Assembly: GCF_000058485.1 (NCBI RefSeq)
Contig: NC_008278.1
Coordinates: 924,962 to 988,961 of the forward strand
Reading direction: 5' to 3'
Length of the DNA stretch: 64,000 nucleotides
Source: Frankia alni ACN14a
GTDB lineage: Bacteria; Actinomycetota; Actinomycetes; Frankiales; Frankiaceae
The notes beneath the pieces were generated by a model, which worked only from the letters and a program-made list of their open reading frames with translations, made no database searches and was not told the origin of the DNA. Shown in pieces: positions 48,597 to 58,498 of the stretch; position 1 is the stretch's first letter; every line of letters starts with the position of its first letter. The position numbers were made by a program, and so were the translations under genes.

Positions 48597-50999
48597 TCAC
48601 AGCCGTTGGCCGGCGGAGTCCACCGAGCCGGCGGAGCCCACGGAGCCGGCGGAGCTGGCGCGTTCGGCCGGCGGCGCCGGCTGGTCGGGGAGATCCTCCA
48701 CCCCCAGCGCGGCGAGGACCGCGCGGGCGATCTCGCGGCGGCGGGTGTCGTCCGCCACCGGCCGGCCGTCGGCCTCCTGGACGTAGAAGGCGTCGACGAC
48801 GTCGAGCCCGAGGGTGGCGACGATGGCGGTGGCGACGTCGAGCCGCAGCTCGGACAGCGCCCGCACGATCCGGAACAGCACGCCGGCCCGGTCCGGGGCG
48901 CGCACCTCGAGGACGGTCGTCGAGCCCAGTCCGTCGTCGAAGATGACCTGCGGCGGCCCGGGGGTGGTCCACTGCTTCGCGCCGGAGTAGTCGCGTTCCC
49001 GGGCCGCGAGCCGCTCGGCGATGTCGAGGGTGCCGGCGAGGGCGGCCCGCAGGTCCGCGAGCAGCTTCGCCTCCTCCGGCACCCGGCCGTGCGGGGCGGC
49101 GACCGCGGCCTGCAGCAGTGCGCGCCCGTCGGCGCTGCGGGCGGACGCCCGCCGGATGTCGAGCCGGTTGAGTGCGAGGACACCGGCGGTGACGGCCAGC
49201 AGCCCGACCTGGTCGGCACTGACCACGACGATCTCGAACATCCCCTCGTCGGGCAGCGGATTGACCTGGACGGTGTGCTCCGCCGCGAGGGCGAGCAGGC
49301 TGCGCTGACGATCGTCCAGCCGCGGCGGGCAGGGCACCCGCTCGCCACCGAGCAGCGCCCGGGACCGTTCGACGAGGTCGTTGATCAGGCGTGCCTTCCA
49401 GGCGTTCCACGCGGTTGGGCCGGTGGCCCGGGAGTCGGCCTCGGTCAGGCGGTGCAGCAGGGTGAGGATCCGGTCGCTGCCGGCCGCGGTGGCGACGGCC
49501 TCGATGGTCGCGAGATCGTCGATGTCGCGTCGGGTGGCCGTCTCGCCGAGCAGCAGGTGGTGGCGGACCATCGCGACGAGCACGTCGACGTCCTCGGGGG
49601 GCAGGCCGAGCCGGGGGCCGACGAGCCGGATCTGGTCGATGCCGGCGTCGGTGTGGTCGCCGGGGAAGCCCTTGCCGATGTCGTGCAGCAACGCGCCGAG
49701 CAGCAGCAGGTCGGGGCGGTCCACGTCGCGGGTGAACGCGGCGGCGCGGGCGGCGGTCTCCATCAGGTGCCGGTCGACGGTGAAGCGGTGGTAGGGGTTG
49801 CGCTGCGGGCGGCTGCGCACGGCGGCCCACTCGGGCAGCAGCCGGACCAGCAGGCCGACCTGGTCGAGGGATTCGAGCACGCCGACGGCCGCGTCGCCGG
49901 TGGCGAGCAGCGCGACCAGCGCGTCGCGCGCGGCGGGCGGCCACGGCTGCGGCATCGCCGGCGCCTCGGCGGCGAGCCGGTCGACGGCGTAGCGGCCCAG
50001 CGGCAGCCCGGTGCGGGCGGCGGCCGCGGCGACGCGAAGCACGAGGACGGGGTCCTTCGCCGGTTCGACGTCCAGGGCGAGCTGGATCTCGCCGCCCTGG
50101 TCGATCACCCCCTCGTCGAGGGGGCGGCGGACGGGCCGCCGGCCGCGCCAGCGGGAGGTGTTGCGCAGCCCGGCGGCGGTGCGGTACCAGGTCGCGTCCC
50201 AGGCCCAGGAGATCGTCCGGCCGGCGTCGGCGACCGCGTGGGCCAGCGCCATCGAGTCGGGGTAGCCGAGCGCGGCGGCGACCGCCGTGCCGTCCTGCAA
50301 CAGCAGCCGGTCCTGCGGGCGGCCGGCGGCCAGGCGGCGGATCTCGCCGCGGGCGTCGAGCAGTACCTCGGCGGCGGCGAGCACCCGGTCGGAGGGGACC
50401 TCCGCGACCCAGGCCGCGGCGAGGGCGTGCAGGGCGTGCACGTCGCGCAGGCCGCCGCGGGACTCCTTGAGGTCCGGTTCGAGCAGGAAGGCGACCTCGC
50501 CGAGGCGGGCGGCGCGCTCGGCGACGGCGGCGGCGAGGTCGGGCAGCCGCTTCGGGGCGCGGGTGCGCCAGCGGGAACGGGCGCGGCGGGCGAGATCGGC
50601 GGTCAGCGCCGCGTCGCCCGCGACGTGGCGGGCGTCGAGCAGGCCGAGCGCGGCCTTCAGGTCGTCGTCCGCCACCGTGATCGCCTCGTCGACGGTGCGC
50701 ACGCTGTGGTCGAGGCCGACGCCCGCATCCCACAGCGGGTACCAGACGGCGTCGGCGACGGCGGCGATGTCCCGGTGGGTGTCGTCGTGGAGCAGGACCA
50801 GGTCGAGGTCACTGCCGAACGCCGGCTCCGCCCGGCCGTAGCCGCCGACGGCGACGAGGGCGACCCCGGGGCCGGGCTCGCCCAGCAGGTCGGTCAGGGC
50901 CGCGTCGGCCAGGTCGGTGAGAGTGCGGCGCAGCGCCGGCCCGGTGGCCGTGGGCAGCGGCTCGGCGCGTCCCCTGAGGATCTCCAGACGGTCCTTCAT
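48597..50999 (-). CDS. glnD: [Protein-PII] uridylyltransferase GlnD
   Basis: 800 residues with GlnD domains in order: nucleotidyltransferase (VALVAVGGYGRAEPAFGSDLDLVLLHDD), HD phosphohydrolase (FTVDRHLMETAARAA, LLLLGALLHDIGKGFPGDHTD), and two C-terminal ACT domains (FEIVVVSADQVGLLAVTAGVLA; LEVRAPDRAGVLFRIVRAL). It uridylylates PII when glutamine is low and reverses this when it is high. It follows glnK downstream of amtB on the same strand, the usual actinobacterial order. AGGAGG lies 8 bases before the ATG. Confidence 0.96.
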   Translation of the reverse strand: MKDRLEILRGRAEPLPTATGPALRRTLTDLADAALTDLLGEPGPGVALVAVGGYGRAEPAFGSDLDLVLLHDDTHRDIAAVADAVWYPLWDAGVGLDHSVRTVDEAITVADDDLKAALGLLDARHVAGDAALTADLARRARSRWRTRAPKRLPDLAAAVAERAARLGEVAFLLEPDLKESRGGLRDVHALHALAAAWVAEVPSDRVLAAAEVLLDARGEIRRLAAGRPQDRLLLQDGTAVAAALGYPDSMALAHAVADAGRTISWAWDATWYRTAAGLRNTSRWRGRRPVRRPLDEGVIDQGGEIQLALDVEPAKDPVLVLRVAAAAARTGLPLGRYAVDRLAAEAPAMPQPWPPAARDALVALLATGDAAVGVLESLDQVGLLVRLLPEWAAVRSRPQRNPYHRFTVDRHLMETAARAAAFTRDVDRPDLLLLGALLHDIGKGFPGDHTDAGIDQIRLVGPRLGLPPEDVDVLVAMVRHHLLLGETATRRDIDDLATIEAVATAAGSDRILTLLHRLTEADSRATGPTAWNAWKARLINDLVERSRALLGGERVPCPPRLDDRQRSLLALAAEHTVQVNPLPDEGMFEIVVVSADQVGLLAVTAGVLALNRLDIRRASARSADGRALLQAAVAAPHGRVPEEAKLLADLRAALAGTLDIAERLAARERDYSGAKQWTTPGPPQVIFDDGLGSTTVLEVRAPDRAGVLFRIVRALSELRLDVATAIVATLGLDVVDAFYVQEADGRPVADDTRRREIARAVLAALGVEDLPDQPAPPAERASSAGSVGSAGSVDSAGQRL

Positions 51000-51303
51000 G
51001 GCTCTGTGCCTCCTGCGGCGCCGGCCGCTCCAACGGACCCGGCCCGCGCGGGCCGGGCCGACACATGGCGCGGCACCGCGTCGATGATCGCGCGGTGCCG
51101 CCTCATGTGGTCGGGCGAGGAAGGAGACGCCCGGGCTGGGGCCCGGAGCGTCCGCGACCTCTGGTGCTTCCTGCGTGGTGCGGTTGCCGGGTGGTGCTGT
51201 GGTGCTGTGGTGCCGGGTGGTGCTGTGGTGCCGGGTGGTGTGCCGGTGGCCAGGGGTGGTACGCGGAGAGCATGGCGTGGCGCCCTGGAGCCGCCACGTG
51301 GTG
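51000..51303. other. glnK-glnD intergenic region with palindrome and GGTG repeats
   Basis: CCCGGCCCGCGCGGGCCGGG at 51038-51057 is a perfect 20-bp palindrome 38 bases upstream of glnD. The stretch 51175-51250 is made of repeated GTGCTGTGGTGCCGGGTG-like units. The palindrome could be an attenuator between glnK and glnD or an operator. I see no ORF. Confidence 0.55.
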
Positions 51304-52928
<1,625 letters not shown>

Positions 52929-53055
52929 GTCTCTCCTGTCATCCCCCCGCGCGGTGCGCGGACTGCGCTCACCCGGTCCCCGGCCACGCTGCGCTCGTCC
53001 CGGATCCTCGGGTCCGAAGAGTCGATAAGATCTGTTCCCGACCTGTGTCTTAGCT

Positions 53056-53071
53056 GTTTCTGGCGTGTGAA
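53056..53071 (-). promoter_or_regulatory. GlnR-like box upstream of amtB
   Basis: On the minus strand the sequence reads TTCAC-N6-GAAAC, matching the actinobacterial GlnR half-site pattern gTnAc-N6-GaAAc at nine of ten defined or tolerated positions, about 130 bases upstream of amtB. GlnR activates amtB-glnK-glnD under nitrogen limitation in related organisms. A second half-site was not convincingly found. Confidence 0.55.
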
Positions 53072-53075
53072 ATCG

Positions 53076-53104
53076 CTAAATTGGGCGGCCTGTGGCCCGT
53101 TTAG
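53076..53104. promoter_or_regulatory. Dyad CTAAA-N2-GGGC...GCCC-N-TTTAG
   Basis: Interrupted 29-bp inverted repeat next to the GlnR-like box, between the divergent amtB and NlpC/P60 genes. It could be an operator or a stem in the leader of either. Confidence 0.4.
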
Positions 53105-53159
53105 GTCGCCTAGCGGTGGGCGTGCGGAGACTCTCCGCCCGGATCGGCGTGCTTCCGTG

Positions 53160-53179
53160 ACTGTATAACTGCGTACAGT
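53160..53179. promoter_or_regulatory. Palindrome ACTGTA-N8-TACAGT
   Basis: Perfect 6-bp inverted arms, 14 bases upstream of the NlpC/P60 start. It resembles a repressor site, and the surrounding TGTATAACT may overlap the promoter -10 region. Confidence 0.5.
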
Positions 53180-53193
53180 TACCGTCCGGCGGT

Positions 53194-54615
53194 GTGAGCA
53201 GTGTCCCTACGGAGGGCTGGCATAGCGTCGGCGAACCGGACCCCGAGACCCGCCACCGCAGCGCCGCCGGCCGGCGTGTCCCCATCGACCCGATTGGCGC
53301 CGCTGATCCCGGCGGATGCGCCGAGCCCGTCCTGCCCATCTCCCGACAACGACCGGGCCTGTCGCGCGCGCGCCCTGGCCGCCCGAAAGTCGCAGCGGAC
53401 AAAGGAGCGCGCGACAACGTCGCGGGCCCGAAAGTCGCAGGCCTCTTTGTCCTCGGCCTGGTCGGCATTCTGTTCGCCGGTCCTGTGACGATCGGCGGCC
53501 CGGCGGGCTCCGCCTGGGCGGTTCCTGCGACGTCGGCCGCTCGCCCGACGTCGCAGAGTCTCGCCGACGTTCAGGCCGACATAGGACGTACACGCTCAAA
53601 GCTAGACGAATCGGCCCAGCAGGCGGCCAGCGCCACCGAGGCCTTCAACGCCGGACGGATCCGGCTCGCCGAGGCGGAACGGGCCGCCCGGGACGCCGCC
53701 GACCGGGTCGACCGGGCCGACCGGGCGGTGCGTGAGGCCGCGGATCGACACCGGGGCCTCGCCGTGTCGGCGGACCGGGCGGGGGGCTTCGCCCAGGTGT
53801 CCCTGCTGCTCACCGGCGATCCTCGCCGCGCTCTGGACCGGGCGGGCGCCGTCGAGGCCCTGGCTCGCCGGCAGCGGGTCGCGGACATCGGTCTGCGGCT
53901 GGCGCGCCGAGATCTCACCGAGGCCCGCCGCGGTGCCGACGCTGCCCTCGCCGACAAGAAGAAGATCATCGAGGATCTCGCCCGGCGCAAGCGGACCATC
54001 GAGGCCGCGGCGGACGAGCAGCAGGGGCTGTTGCAGCGGCTGGAGTCGCGCTACGCCGAGCTGGAGCGGCAGGCCAAGGCTCGGCAGGCGGCCGCCGCGC
54101 GGGCCCGGAAGGCGGCTGAGGCCGCCGCGGCGGCGCGGGTGGCCCGCGAGGCAGCGGCGGAGCGGGTCCGCTATCAACAGGAGACCGGGGTGGCCGCGGC
54201 GGCGGGCCGGGCCTTCGCCGCGGCGCCGGTCACCGCTGCGGCGGCCGCGCCGATGGGTGGCGGTGGTGGTGCGGTGGCCGCGGTGCGGGAGGCCTACGCC
54301 CAGCTCGGGAAGCCCTATGTGTGGGGGGCCGAGGGGCCGGCGACCTTCGACTGCTCCGGGCTGACCCAGTGGGTCTGGGGAAAGGCGGGCGTCGCTCTCA
54401 GTCACTACACCGGATCGCAGTGGGACGAGGGGCGTCGGGTGAGCCGCGCCGCGCTGGTTCCGGGAGACCTCGTGTTCTTCCACCCGGATGTCGACCACGT
54501 CGGGATCTACGTGGGGAACGGGAAGATGATCCATGCTCCCCGCACCGGAGAGGTGGTTCGAGAGGAGAACGTCTGGTGGTCGAGCTTCCAGGGAGGCATT
54601 CGGCCGGGAGCCTGA
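53194..54615 (+). CDS. Secreted NlpC/P60 peptidoglycan hydrolase (RipA-like)
   Basis: 473 residues. Following a long basic N-terminus, a hydrophobic segment (VAGLFVLGLVGILFAGPVTIG, ~80-100) ends in AWA as a signal or anchor. Residues ~115-320 are coiled coil (SLADVQADIGRTRSKLDESAQQAA..., KKIIEDLARRKRTIEAAADEQQ). The C-terminal ~115 residues are the NlpC/P60 domain with catalytic Cys in TFDCSGLTQWVW, His in DVDHVGIYVGNG and a third polar residue in MIHAPR. It should cut D-Glu-mDAP peptide bonds in septal peptidoglycan. GTG 53194 is the annotated start; a later start near the hydrophobic segment is possible. Confidence 0.9.
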   Translation: MSSVPTEGWHSVGEPDPETRHRSAAGRRVPIDPIGAADPGGCAEPVLPISRQRPGLSRARPGRPKVAADKGARDNVAGPKVAGLFVLGLVGILFAGPVTIGGPAGSAWAVPATSAARPTSQSLADVQADIGRTRSKLDESAQQAASATEAFNAGRIRLAEAERAARDAADRVDRADRAVREAADRHRGLAVSADRAGGFAQVSLLLTGDPRRALDRAGAVEALARRQRVADIGLRLARRDLTEARRGADAALADKKKIIEDLARRKRTIEAAADEQQGLLQRLESRYAELERQAKARQAAAARARKAAEAAAAARVAREAAAERVRYQQETGVAAAAGRAFAAAPVTAAAAAPMGGGGGAVAAVREAYAQLGKPYVWGAEGPATFDCSGLTQWVWGKAGVALSHYTGSQWDEGRRVSRAALVPGDLVFFHPDVDHVGIYVGNGKMIHAPRTGEVVREENVWWSSFQGGIRPGA

Positions 54616-54616
54616 C

Positions 54617-54645
54617 GCCGGCCACCCGGGGAACGGGTGGCCGGC
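54617..54645 (+). terminator. Strong hairpin terminator
   Basis: Perfect 12-bp stem GCCGGCCACCCG / CGGGTGGCCGGC with a 5-base loop, starting 2 bases after the NlpC/P60 stop; the IdeR gene converges, so it may serve both. Confidence 0.88.
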
Positions 54646-54728
54646 AGGCCCGACGTCGGCAGGCCCGACGTCGGGGGTGCGGCGTCGGCAAGGTGCGGCG
54701 CCGAAGGGGGGCTGGGGGTGCGGCGAGG

Positions 54729-55418
54729 TCAGCGGTCCACGTAGACGAGGGCCGCCGTGCTGCGACTGATCTCCGCGTCGCTCTGGCCGTTTGGAGAGAC
54801 GACGTGGATCAGGTCGCCGCGCGAGCCCGGCATGATCTGAGCGCCGGGCACGATCGCCGCATCCTGCAGGCGGCGCATGGCGACCTCATCGGTCTGCAGC
54901 CGTTCGGAGATCCAGCTCACCGTCACCGGCCTGCTGCCGTCCGCGGCTGCCCGATCGGCCGAGGCCAGCAGGCTCACCGGCGCGGACGCGGGCCGCGGCG
55001 CATCGCCTCGCTGGGCGGGCGGGATCTCGTTACCGAACGGACAGCGCTTCGGATCACCGAGCAGCACGGTGAGCCGGGCCTCGACCTCGTCGGAGATCAC
55101 ATGCTCCCAGCGGCACGCCTCGTTGTGCACCAGGGCCCAGTCGAGCCCGATGACCTTGGTGAGCAGCAGCTCGGCCAGCCGGTGCTTGCGCATGACGGCG
55201 GTGGCCCGCAGCAGACCCTTCTCGGTGAACTGGACGGTCCGGTCGTCAGCGAGGGAGACCAGCCCCTCGTTGGCCATCCGAGCGGTCGACTCGCTGGCGG
55301 CAGGCGCGCTCACGTGCAACCGCTCCACCAGACGCGCGCGTAGCGGGGGGATGCCCTCTTCCCTCAGTTCGTACAGGGTGCGGAGGTACATCTCGGTACT
55401 GTCGATCAGTCCAGTCAC
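54729..55418 (-). CDS. ideR: Iron-dependent repressor IdeR (DtxR family)
   Basis: 229 residues. The helix-turn-helix is LVERLHVSAPAASESTARMANEGLVSL. The metal ligands of mycobacterial IdeR are conserved at the same numbering: primary site Met10, Cys102, Glu105, His106; ancillary site His79, Glu83, His98. The C-terminal SH3-like domain (VPGAQIMPGSRGDLIHVVSPNG) is present. With Fe(II), IdeR binds 19-bp iron boxes to repress iron uptake; one such box is at 37234-37252. GTG 55418 has AAGGAG 4 bases upstream. The N-terminal extension in frame is not supported. Confidence 0.93.
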   Translation of the reverse strand: MTGLIDSTEMYLRTLYELREEGIPPLRARLVERLHVSAPAASESTARMANEGLVSLADDRTVQFTEKGLLRATAVMRKHRLAELLLTKVIGLDWALVHNEACRWEHVISDEVEARLTVLLGDPKRCPFGNEIPPAQRGDAPRPASAPVSLLASADRAAADGSRPVTVSWISERLQTDEVAMRRLQDAAIVPGAQIMPGSRGDLIHVVSPNGQSDAEISRSTAALVYVDR

Positions 55419-55607
55419 CGGTCTCCTTCGTCCCGTCCAGAGTACGCCCCGTCCCCAGGGTGCAAGGGCCATGCGTCCCGTGTATGCCGTGTCCCCCGGA
55501 CAGTTTCCCCGTGGGTCCGGACCCGCCCGCACGCCGGTCAGGCGCCCGCCCGGTCGGCCGCCGCCGAACGGGGGCTCACCCGCCCGGGACGCCGGCGGTG
55601 TCCGCAC

Positions 55608-55613
55608 TAGAAT
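55608..55613 (+). promoter_or_regulatory. -10 element TAGAAT for a leaderless transcript
   Basis: TAGAAT lies 7 bases upstream of the ATG at 55621, so transcription would begin at or next to the start codon. No ribosome site is present in the intervening AATCAACACC sequence. Confidence 0.65.
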
Positions 55614-55620
55614 CAACACC

Positions 55621-55845
55621 ATGAGCACGACTCAGATCGCACCTGAGACGTCGGACACCCGCACGGACGAGGGCGACGACCACTCCCACTACGCCCGCCG
55701 GGAGGAGATCGTCCGCGCGTCCATCGAAGGCGGTCGGGTCACCGCGCTCTGCGGCTACAAGTTCGAACCCGTCCGGGACCCCTCGCGGTTCCCGATATGC
55801 CCGAAGTGCAAGGAGCTCGTCGAGATGGCCCAGCAGTTCGGTTGA
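55621..55845 (+). CDS. DUF3039-family small protein
   Basis: 74 residues: an acidic disordered start, then HSHYARREEIVRASIEGGRVTALCGYKFEPVRDPSRFPICPKCKELVEMAQQ. The C-x-x-C (CPKC) with the earlier Cys in ALCGYKF forms a small zinc-ribbon-like site seen across actinobacterial DUF3039 proteins; the function is unknown. It seems to be translated from a leaderless mRNA. Confidence 0.9.
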   Translation: MSTTQIAPETSDTRTDEGDDHSHYARREEIVRASIEGGRVTALCGYKFEPVRDPSRFPICPKCKELVEMAQQFG

Positions 55846-55998
55846 CCGGGCGGGCCGCGCGAACCCGGACGAAGCGGAAGAATCGGGACGGACTTCCGAT
55901 CTCGCGCGGCATATCGCGGTCGTGACGCGTCAGCCTGCCGTCGGCATCCCCGCCGGCGGCCGTAAGATCGCCCATGGCGTCGATTCGATGCCCCGTCC

Positions 55999-56071
55999 GC
56001 CCCAGTAGCTCAGTGGATAGAGCGACCGCCTCCTAAGCGGTAGGCCGTAGGTCCGATTCCTACCTGGGGCA
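55999..56071 (+). tRNA. tRNA-Arg (anticodon CCT)
   Basis: 73 nt with acceptor GCCCCAG / CTGGGGC, D-arm GCTCAGTGGATAGAGC, anticodon stem-loop ACCGC-CTCCTAA-GCGGT (anticodon CCT, reads AGG), and T-loop GTAGGTCCGATTCCTAC. CCA is not encoded. Confidence 0.96.
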
Positions 56072-56420
56072 CGTTCCCGCACCGCGCAGAGAGTCTCCCG
56101 GTCGGGCCGCCTCTGTGGGAGGCGGTGTGACGCGTCGGCGCTCACCGCCCTGTCCTGCCGGCGGCGCGGGGGGCGAGGCACCCGGGCCGGGCCGCCGGAA
56201 CGTGCTTGCACAGGTGGCGCGTCCGACGCCGCTCGGGTCAGGATCTCGGTATCGGTGAGAAAATCGGCCAACCGCCGGAAGTACGCATAATCCGCTCCCG
56301 CGAGCGGTGGCGCTTCGCCGCGGCGGTGGCGGGCCCAGCGATGGCGCGGCGTCTCCGCGTCGCCGGACCGGACCGGTCCACCGGCTCCGTCCCGGGTGGG
56401 ACGATCATGGAGAGTGGCTC
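56072..56420. other. 349-base intergenic region
   Basis: It lies between tRNA-Arg and the malic-enzyme-like gene and contains the tRNA terminator. I see no other gene; minus-strand ORFs here show no family features. Confidence 0.4.
56107..56125 (+). terminator. Terminator of tRNA-Arg
   Basis: CCGCCTC / GAGGCGG 7-bp stem with a TGTGG loop, 36 bases after the tRNA. Confidence 0.6.
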
Positions 56421-57671
56421 GTGACAGGGCGGGTACCAGGCCAGGGCGACGCCGGCGGGTCCGGGCCGGCCGCCGCGGCCAATCCGGCATACAGCGTCAC
56501 GATCCGGGTGCCGCGCGGAGTCCGGGCGGACATCGACGCCGTCATCGCCGCAGGTCCCGGCGCGATCACCTGTTATGCGGACGAGCCGGACCCGGCCGGC
56601 CGCCGGATCACGCTCGACGCCGACAGCGGCCCGACGTTGACGTGGCTGCTGAGCGCCCTGCGCAACCGTCTCGGCGCCGACCTGCTCCAGACCGAGGACC
56701 CGGTCTTCGTCGTCGCGTCGACGGGCAAACTCACCCAGGCCCTGTGCGCGTCGGTGACCACGGGGCACGATCTCGCGCTCCTCGACGCGGACGCGGATCG
56801 TCGGGTGATCCGCCATCTGGCCACCCACCCGACCCACACCGACCTTTTCACCGGGCGACCCCGCCGGGTGGCGCTGCTCTCCGACGCCAGCGCCGTGCTG
56901 GACTTCGAGCCGCTCGCCGCCGAGGCGGCCCTGCCCGCGGTGGAGTCCCAGGCGGTCCACCTGCACCGGGCCACCGGTCTGGACGTCATCCCGATGCCCA
57001 TCGCGGCGCGGGATGCCGCGGAGCTCGGCCGGGCGATCGGCATGCTGGCACCCGGATTCGCCGCCACGGTGCTGGTCCACACGCACGTCAGCCACATCGA
57101 CGCTGTCCGCGCCGCGCAGCTGCCGAGCGCCACGCCGCTGCTCGACACCGTCAACGACGGCCTCGCCGTAGCCGCCACCGCCGCCGTCCTGACCCACCTG
57201 CGCGGCCGGGGAGTGCGGCCGCAGTCGGCCCGGGTCGCCGTCGTGGATCCCGCCCGCGGTGGCGACCTCGCCGGCCTGCTCCTCGCCGCGGGGATCCGGG
57301 ACCTCACCCTCTACGATCCGCTCGCCTTCGGGATCCAGCCGCTGCATCGGCTCGCGGCCCACCTCGACCTGCTCGTCGACCTCATCGGCCTGGCCTCGCC
57401 GCCGGAGCAGGTACCGGTCCTGCGGACCCGGCCCGAGACACCCCCGCCGCTGGCCTCGGCCACCTCGGGTCCGCGTCCGCTGCACGCCCTGCCCGGCCTG
57501 TTGCGCGCCGCGGTGCGCACCCACCGACCGATCAGCGCGGCGGCGCGACTGGCCGCCGTCCAGGCCCTGGTCGACCTGACCCCGCCCGGCGGGCTGCTGC
57601 CGCCCGTCGACCATCCGCGCCTGACCCCGGCCGTCGCCGACGCGGCCGCCCGGGCACTGGCCGCGGACTGA
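56421..57671 (+). CDS. Malic-enzyme-like pseudoenzyme
   Basis: 416 residues. The order follows NAD-malic enzymes: an N-terminal ACT-like segment (YSVTIRVPRGVRADIDAVIA), a region equivalent to the VAVVSDGSAVLG strand (RRVALLSDASAVLDFEPL), AALPAVESQAVHLHRATGLDVIPMPI (equivalent of the VMEGKA helix), a TVNDGLAVAATAAVLTHLRG helix before the NAD domain, and a RVAVVDPARGGDLAGLLLAAGIRDLTLYDP Rossmann strand. The catalytic Tyr, the Lys (EGKA reads ESQA), the metal acidic pair and the Gly-rich NAD loop are lost. It is probably not a malic enzyme; a regulatory or binding role is possible. GTG 56421 has GGAGAG 6 bases upstream. Confidence 0.65.
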   Translation: MTGRVPGQGDAGGSGPAAAANPAYSVTIRVPRGVRADIDAVIAAGPGAITCYADEPDPAGRRITLDADSGPTLTWLLSALRNRLGADLLQTEDPVFVVASTGKLTQALCASVTTGHDLALLDADADRRVIRHLATHPTHTDLFTGRPRRVALLSDASAVLDFEPLAAEAALPAVESQAVHLHRATGLDVIPMPIAARDAAELGRAIGMLAPGFAATVLVHTHVSHIDAVRAAQLPSATPLLDTVNDGLAVAATAAVLTHLRGRGVRPQSARVAVVDPARGGDLAGLLLAAGIRDLTLYDPLAFGIQPLHRLAAHLDLLVDLIGLASPPEQVPVLRTRPETPPPLASATSGPRPLHALPGLLRAAVRTHRPISAAARLAAVQALVDLTPPGGLLPPVDHPRLTPAVADAAARALAAD

Positions 57672-57718
57672 CGACGGCGGTGGTACGTGACGGATCGGCC
57701 GGATCGGCCGTGGCCGGA

Positions 57719-58162
57719 TCAGCCGGACGAGGAGGGCACCAGGCTGAGCAGTGCCTGGGCGGCGAGCTCGTAGCCCAGCGGGCCGAGGCCGACGATCACT
57801 CCGCGGGCCAATGCCGACAGAATCGACTCGTGCCGGAAGGACTCCCGCGCCCAGACATTCGACAAATGGACCTCGATCCATGGATTCGGGTAGTTCGCGA
57901 GCGCGTCCCGCAGGCTCCAGCCGTACATCATGAGCGCCCCGGGGTTGACGATTGCGCCGACCGAGTCGTAGTTATCCTGAATCGCGTGGATCAGCTCGCC
58001 CTCGGATTCCCGTTGGACGGAGACCAGTTTCCAGCCGCGCTCGGCGATCCGGGCGGTGACGGCGGTTTCAATGTCGGCCAGAGTGGCCGTGCCGTACACC
58101 TCCGGCTGCCGCCGACCGAGTATGCCCAGGTTCGGACCGTTCACCAGAAGAAGCGTGCTCAC
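57719..58162 (-). CDS. aroQ: Type II 3-dehydroquinate dehydratase (AroQ / RifJ-like)
   Basis: 147 residues, dodecameric type II length. LLLVNGPNLGILGRRQPEVYG contains the catalytic Tyr and Arg, ESEGELIHAIQDNYDSVGAIVNPGALMMYGWSLRDAL the central strand, and EVHLSNVWARESFRHES the catalytic His with substrate-binding residues. It dehydrates (amino)dehydroquinate. Being next to AHBA synthase it is probably the RifJ equivalent making amino-dehydroshikimate, though it could also serve primary shikimate metabolism. GTG start at 58162. Confidence 0.92.
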   Translation of the reverse strand: MSTLLLVNGPNLGILGRRQPEVYGTATLADIETAVTARIAERGWKLVSVQRESEGELIHAIQDNYDSVGAIVNPGALMMYGWSLRDALANYPNPWIEVHLSNVWARESFRHESILSALARGVIVGLGPLGYELAAQALLSLVPSSSG

Positions 58163-58498
58163 CAGACCTCATCACTCGCGCCGGCACCGGTGCCGACCGG
58201 CCGGGTCGGTCGGCGTCCCGTGGACGATATCGCAGCTATGGCGCGGTCAGCGACGGGCCATATCGACCCGTAGACGACACGACCGAGCGCGTTGGTAGTG
58301 TCTCCGTGGCGTGTCGATTGCTCTCTCGTTGGTGAAGCGGTAGTCCCGTCCGGGGGACGACAGGCGAGTCCGAGGCGTTGAGGTACCGTCCGTCGCGCAC
58401 CTCTCGCGTAAATCCTTCGGTCAGCTCACGGTAATGAACCGTAGACGGCCTGGATCCTTGCGCGAACCTTATCGTCACGTAAGAAAAGGGTGGGGACC
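58163..58498. other. 336-base divergent promoter region of the AHBA cluster
   Basis: It lies between aroQ and the AHBA synthase gene and should hold both promoters. GC content is lower near the right end (GTAAGAAAAGGG). I see no convincing operator dyad or ORF. Confidence 0.45.

Noticed and set aside
52929-53193. A c-di-AMP (ydaO) riboswitch upstream of the NlpC/P60 gene, as known for some actinobacterial wall hydrolases
   Set aside because: I could not find the conserved ydaO core elements, and the region is short and holds simple dyads instead.
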